This document shows positions 32,684-32,718 of a stretch of DNA of 32,718 nt, piece after piece (the stretch's first letter is position 1; each line of letters starts with the position of its first letter). The stretch spans positions 1 to 32,718 of the forward strand of contig CAZIKB010000071.1 in NCBI GenBank assembly GCA_964539665.1, written 5' to 3'. This DNA is from CAZIKB01 sp964539665 (GTDB taxonomy: Bacteria > Zhuqueibacterota > Zhuqueibacteria > Oceanimicrobiales > Oceanimicrobiaceae). A model generated the notes under the pieces. The model did not search any database. It saw only the letters and a program-made list of their open reading frames with translations, and was not told where the DNA came from. A program made the translations under genes and the position numbers.

Positions 32684-32718
32684 TTACTTTCTTTTTCATA
32701 AGTCAAATAAAATCAAAC

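Overview
The window looks like a chromosome segment of a Gram-negative, moderately AT-rich bacterium, probably of the FCB group (Bacteroidota / Calditrichota / KSB1-like). This rests on protein style: Sec, Tat and lipoprotein signals, an Omp85-type barrel, an ECF sigma/anti-sigma pair, a long Prc-type protease, many GTG/TTG starts, and GH109, GH2 and SSS symporter genes typical of glycan-degrading FCB bacteria. No marker gene fixes the taxon. All genes are on the + strand except the outer-membrane barrel gene at 6908-8290.

Left part (1-6.6 kb): a beta-propeller-like protein with a C-terminal beta/gamma-crystallin domain (116-1570). Next comes a two-gene unit encoding an exported kinase-fold protein (FAM20 / type II PI4-kinase-like motifs) and an exported PPP-type (Shewanella-like) phosphatase (2048-4314), behind a good sigma70-type promoter. 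A membrane protein with four tandem PKD domains follows (4419-6584). The kinase/phosphatase pair is the best candidate here for a little-described system, an extracytoplasmic phosphorylation switch.

Middle (6.6-17.5 kb): an Omp85-like barrel; a sigma/anti-sigma pair followed by an exported DUF4097-like repeat protein with nine exact 36-residue units; a Prc/CtpA-family protease; and a lactate-utilisation-type module (LutC-like LUD protein plus a LutB-LutA fusion).

Right part (17.6-32.2 kb): what reads as a glycan/amino-sugar locus. It holds a Tat-exported GH109-like protein, a lipoprotein, an exported GH2 LacZ-like protein, an exported EEP-fold hydrolase, two SSS symporters each paired with a tiny membrane protein, a glucosamine-6-P-deaminase-like/PIG-L fusion, a galactokinase-like GHMP kinase and a sugar-1-P nucleotidyltransferase. 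The implied flow is extracytoplasmic cleavage, sodium-coupled uptake, phosphorylation at C1 and nucleotide activation. Two enzymes lack a residue expected for catalysis: the GH2 nucleophile Glu is Gly, and the NagB-type Glu of the FNEP motif is Ile.

The right edge carries the 5' half of a tRNA-Thr(CGU) that stops matching tRNA structure just after the anticodon loop. Intergenic gaps hold several short repeats: a MITE-like element, three GTCATTC...GAATGAC elements and three relics of an ACCACGGA...ACACGGA repeat.
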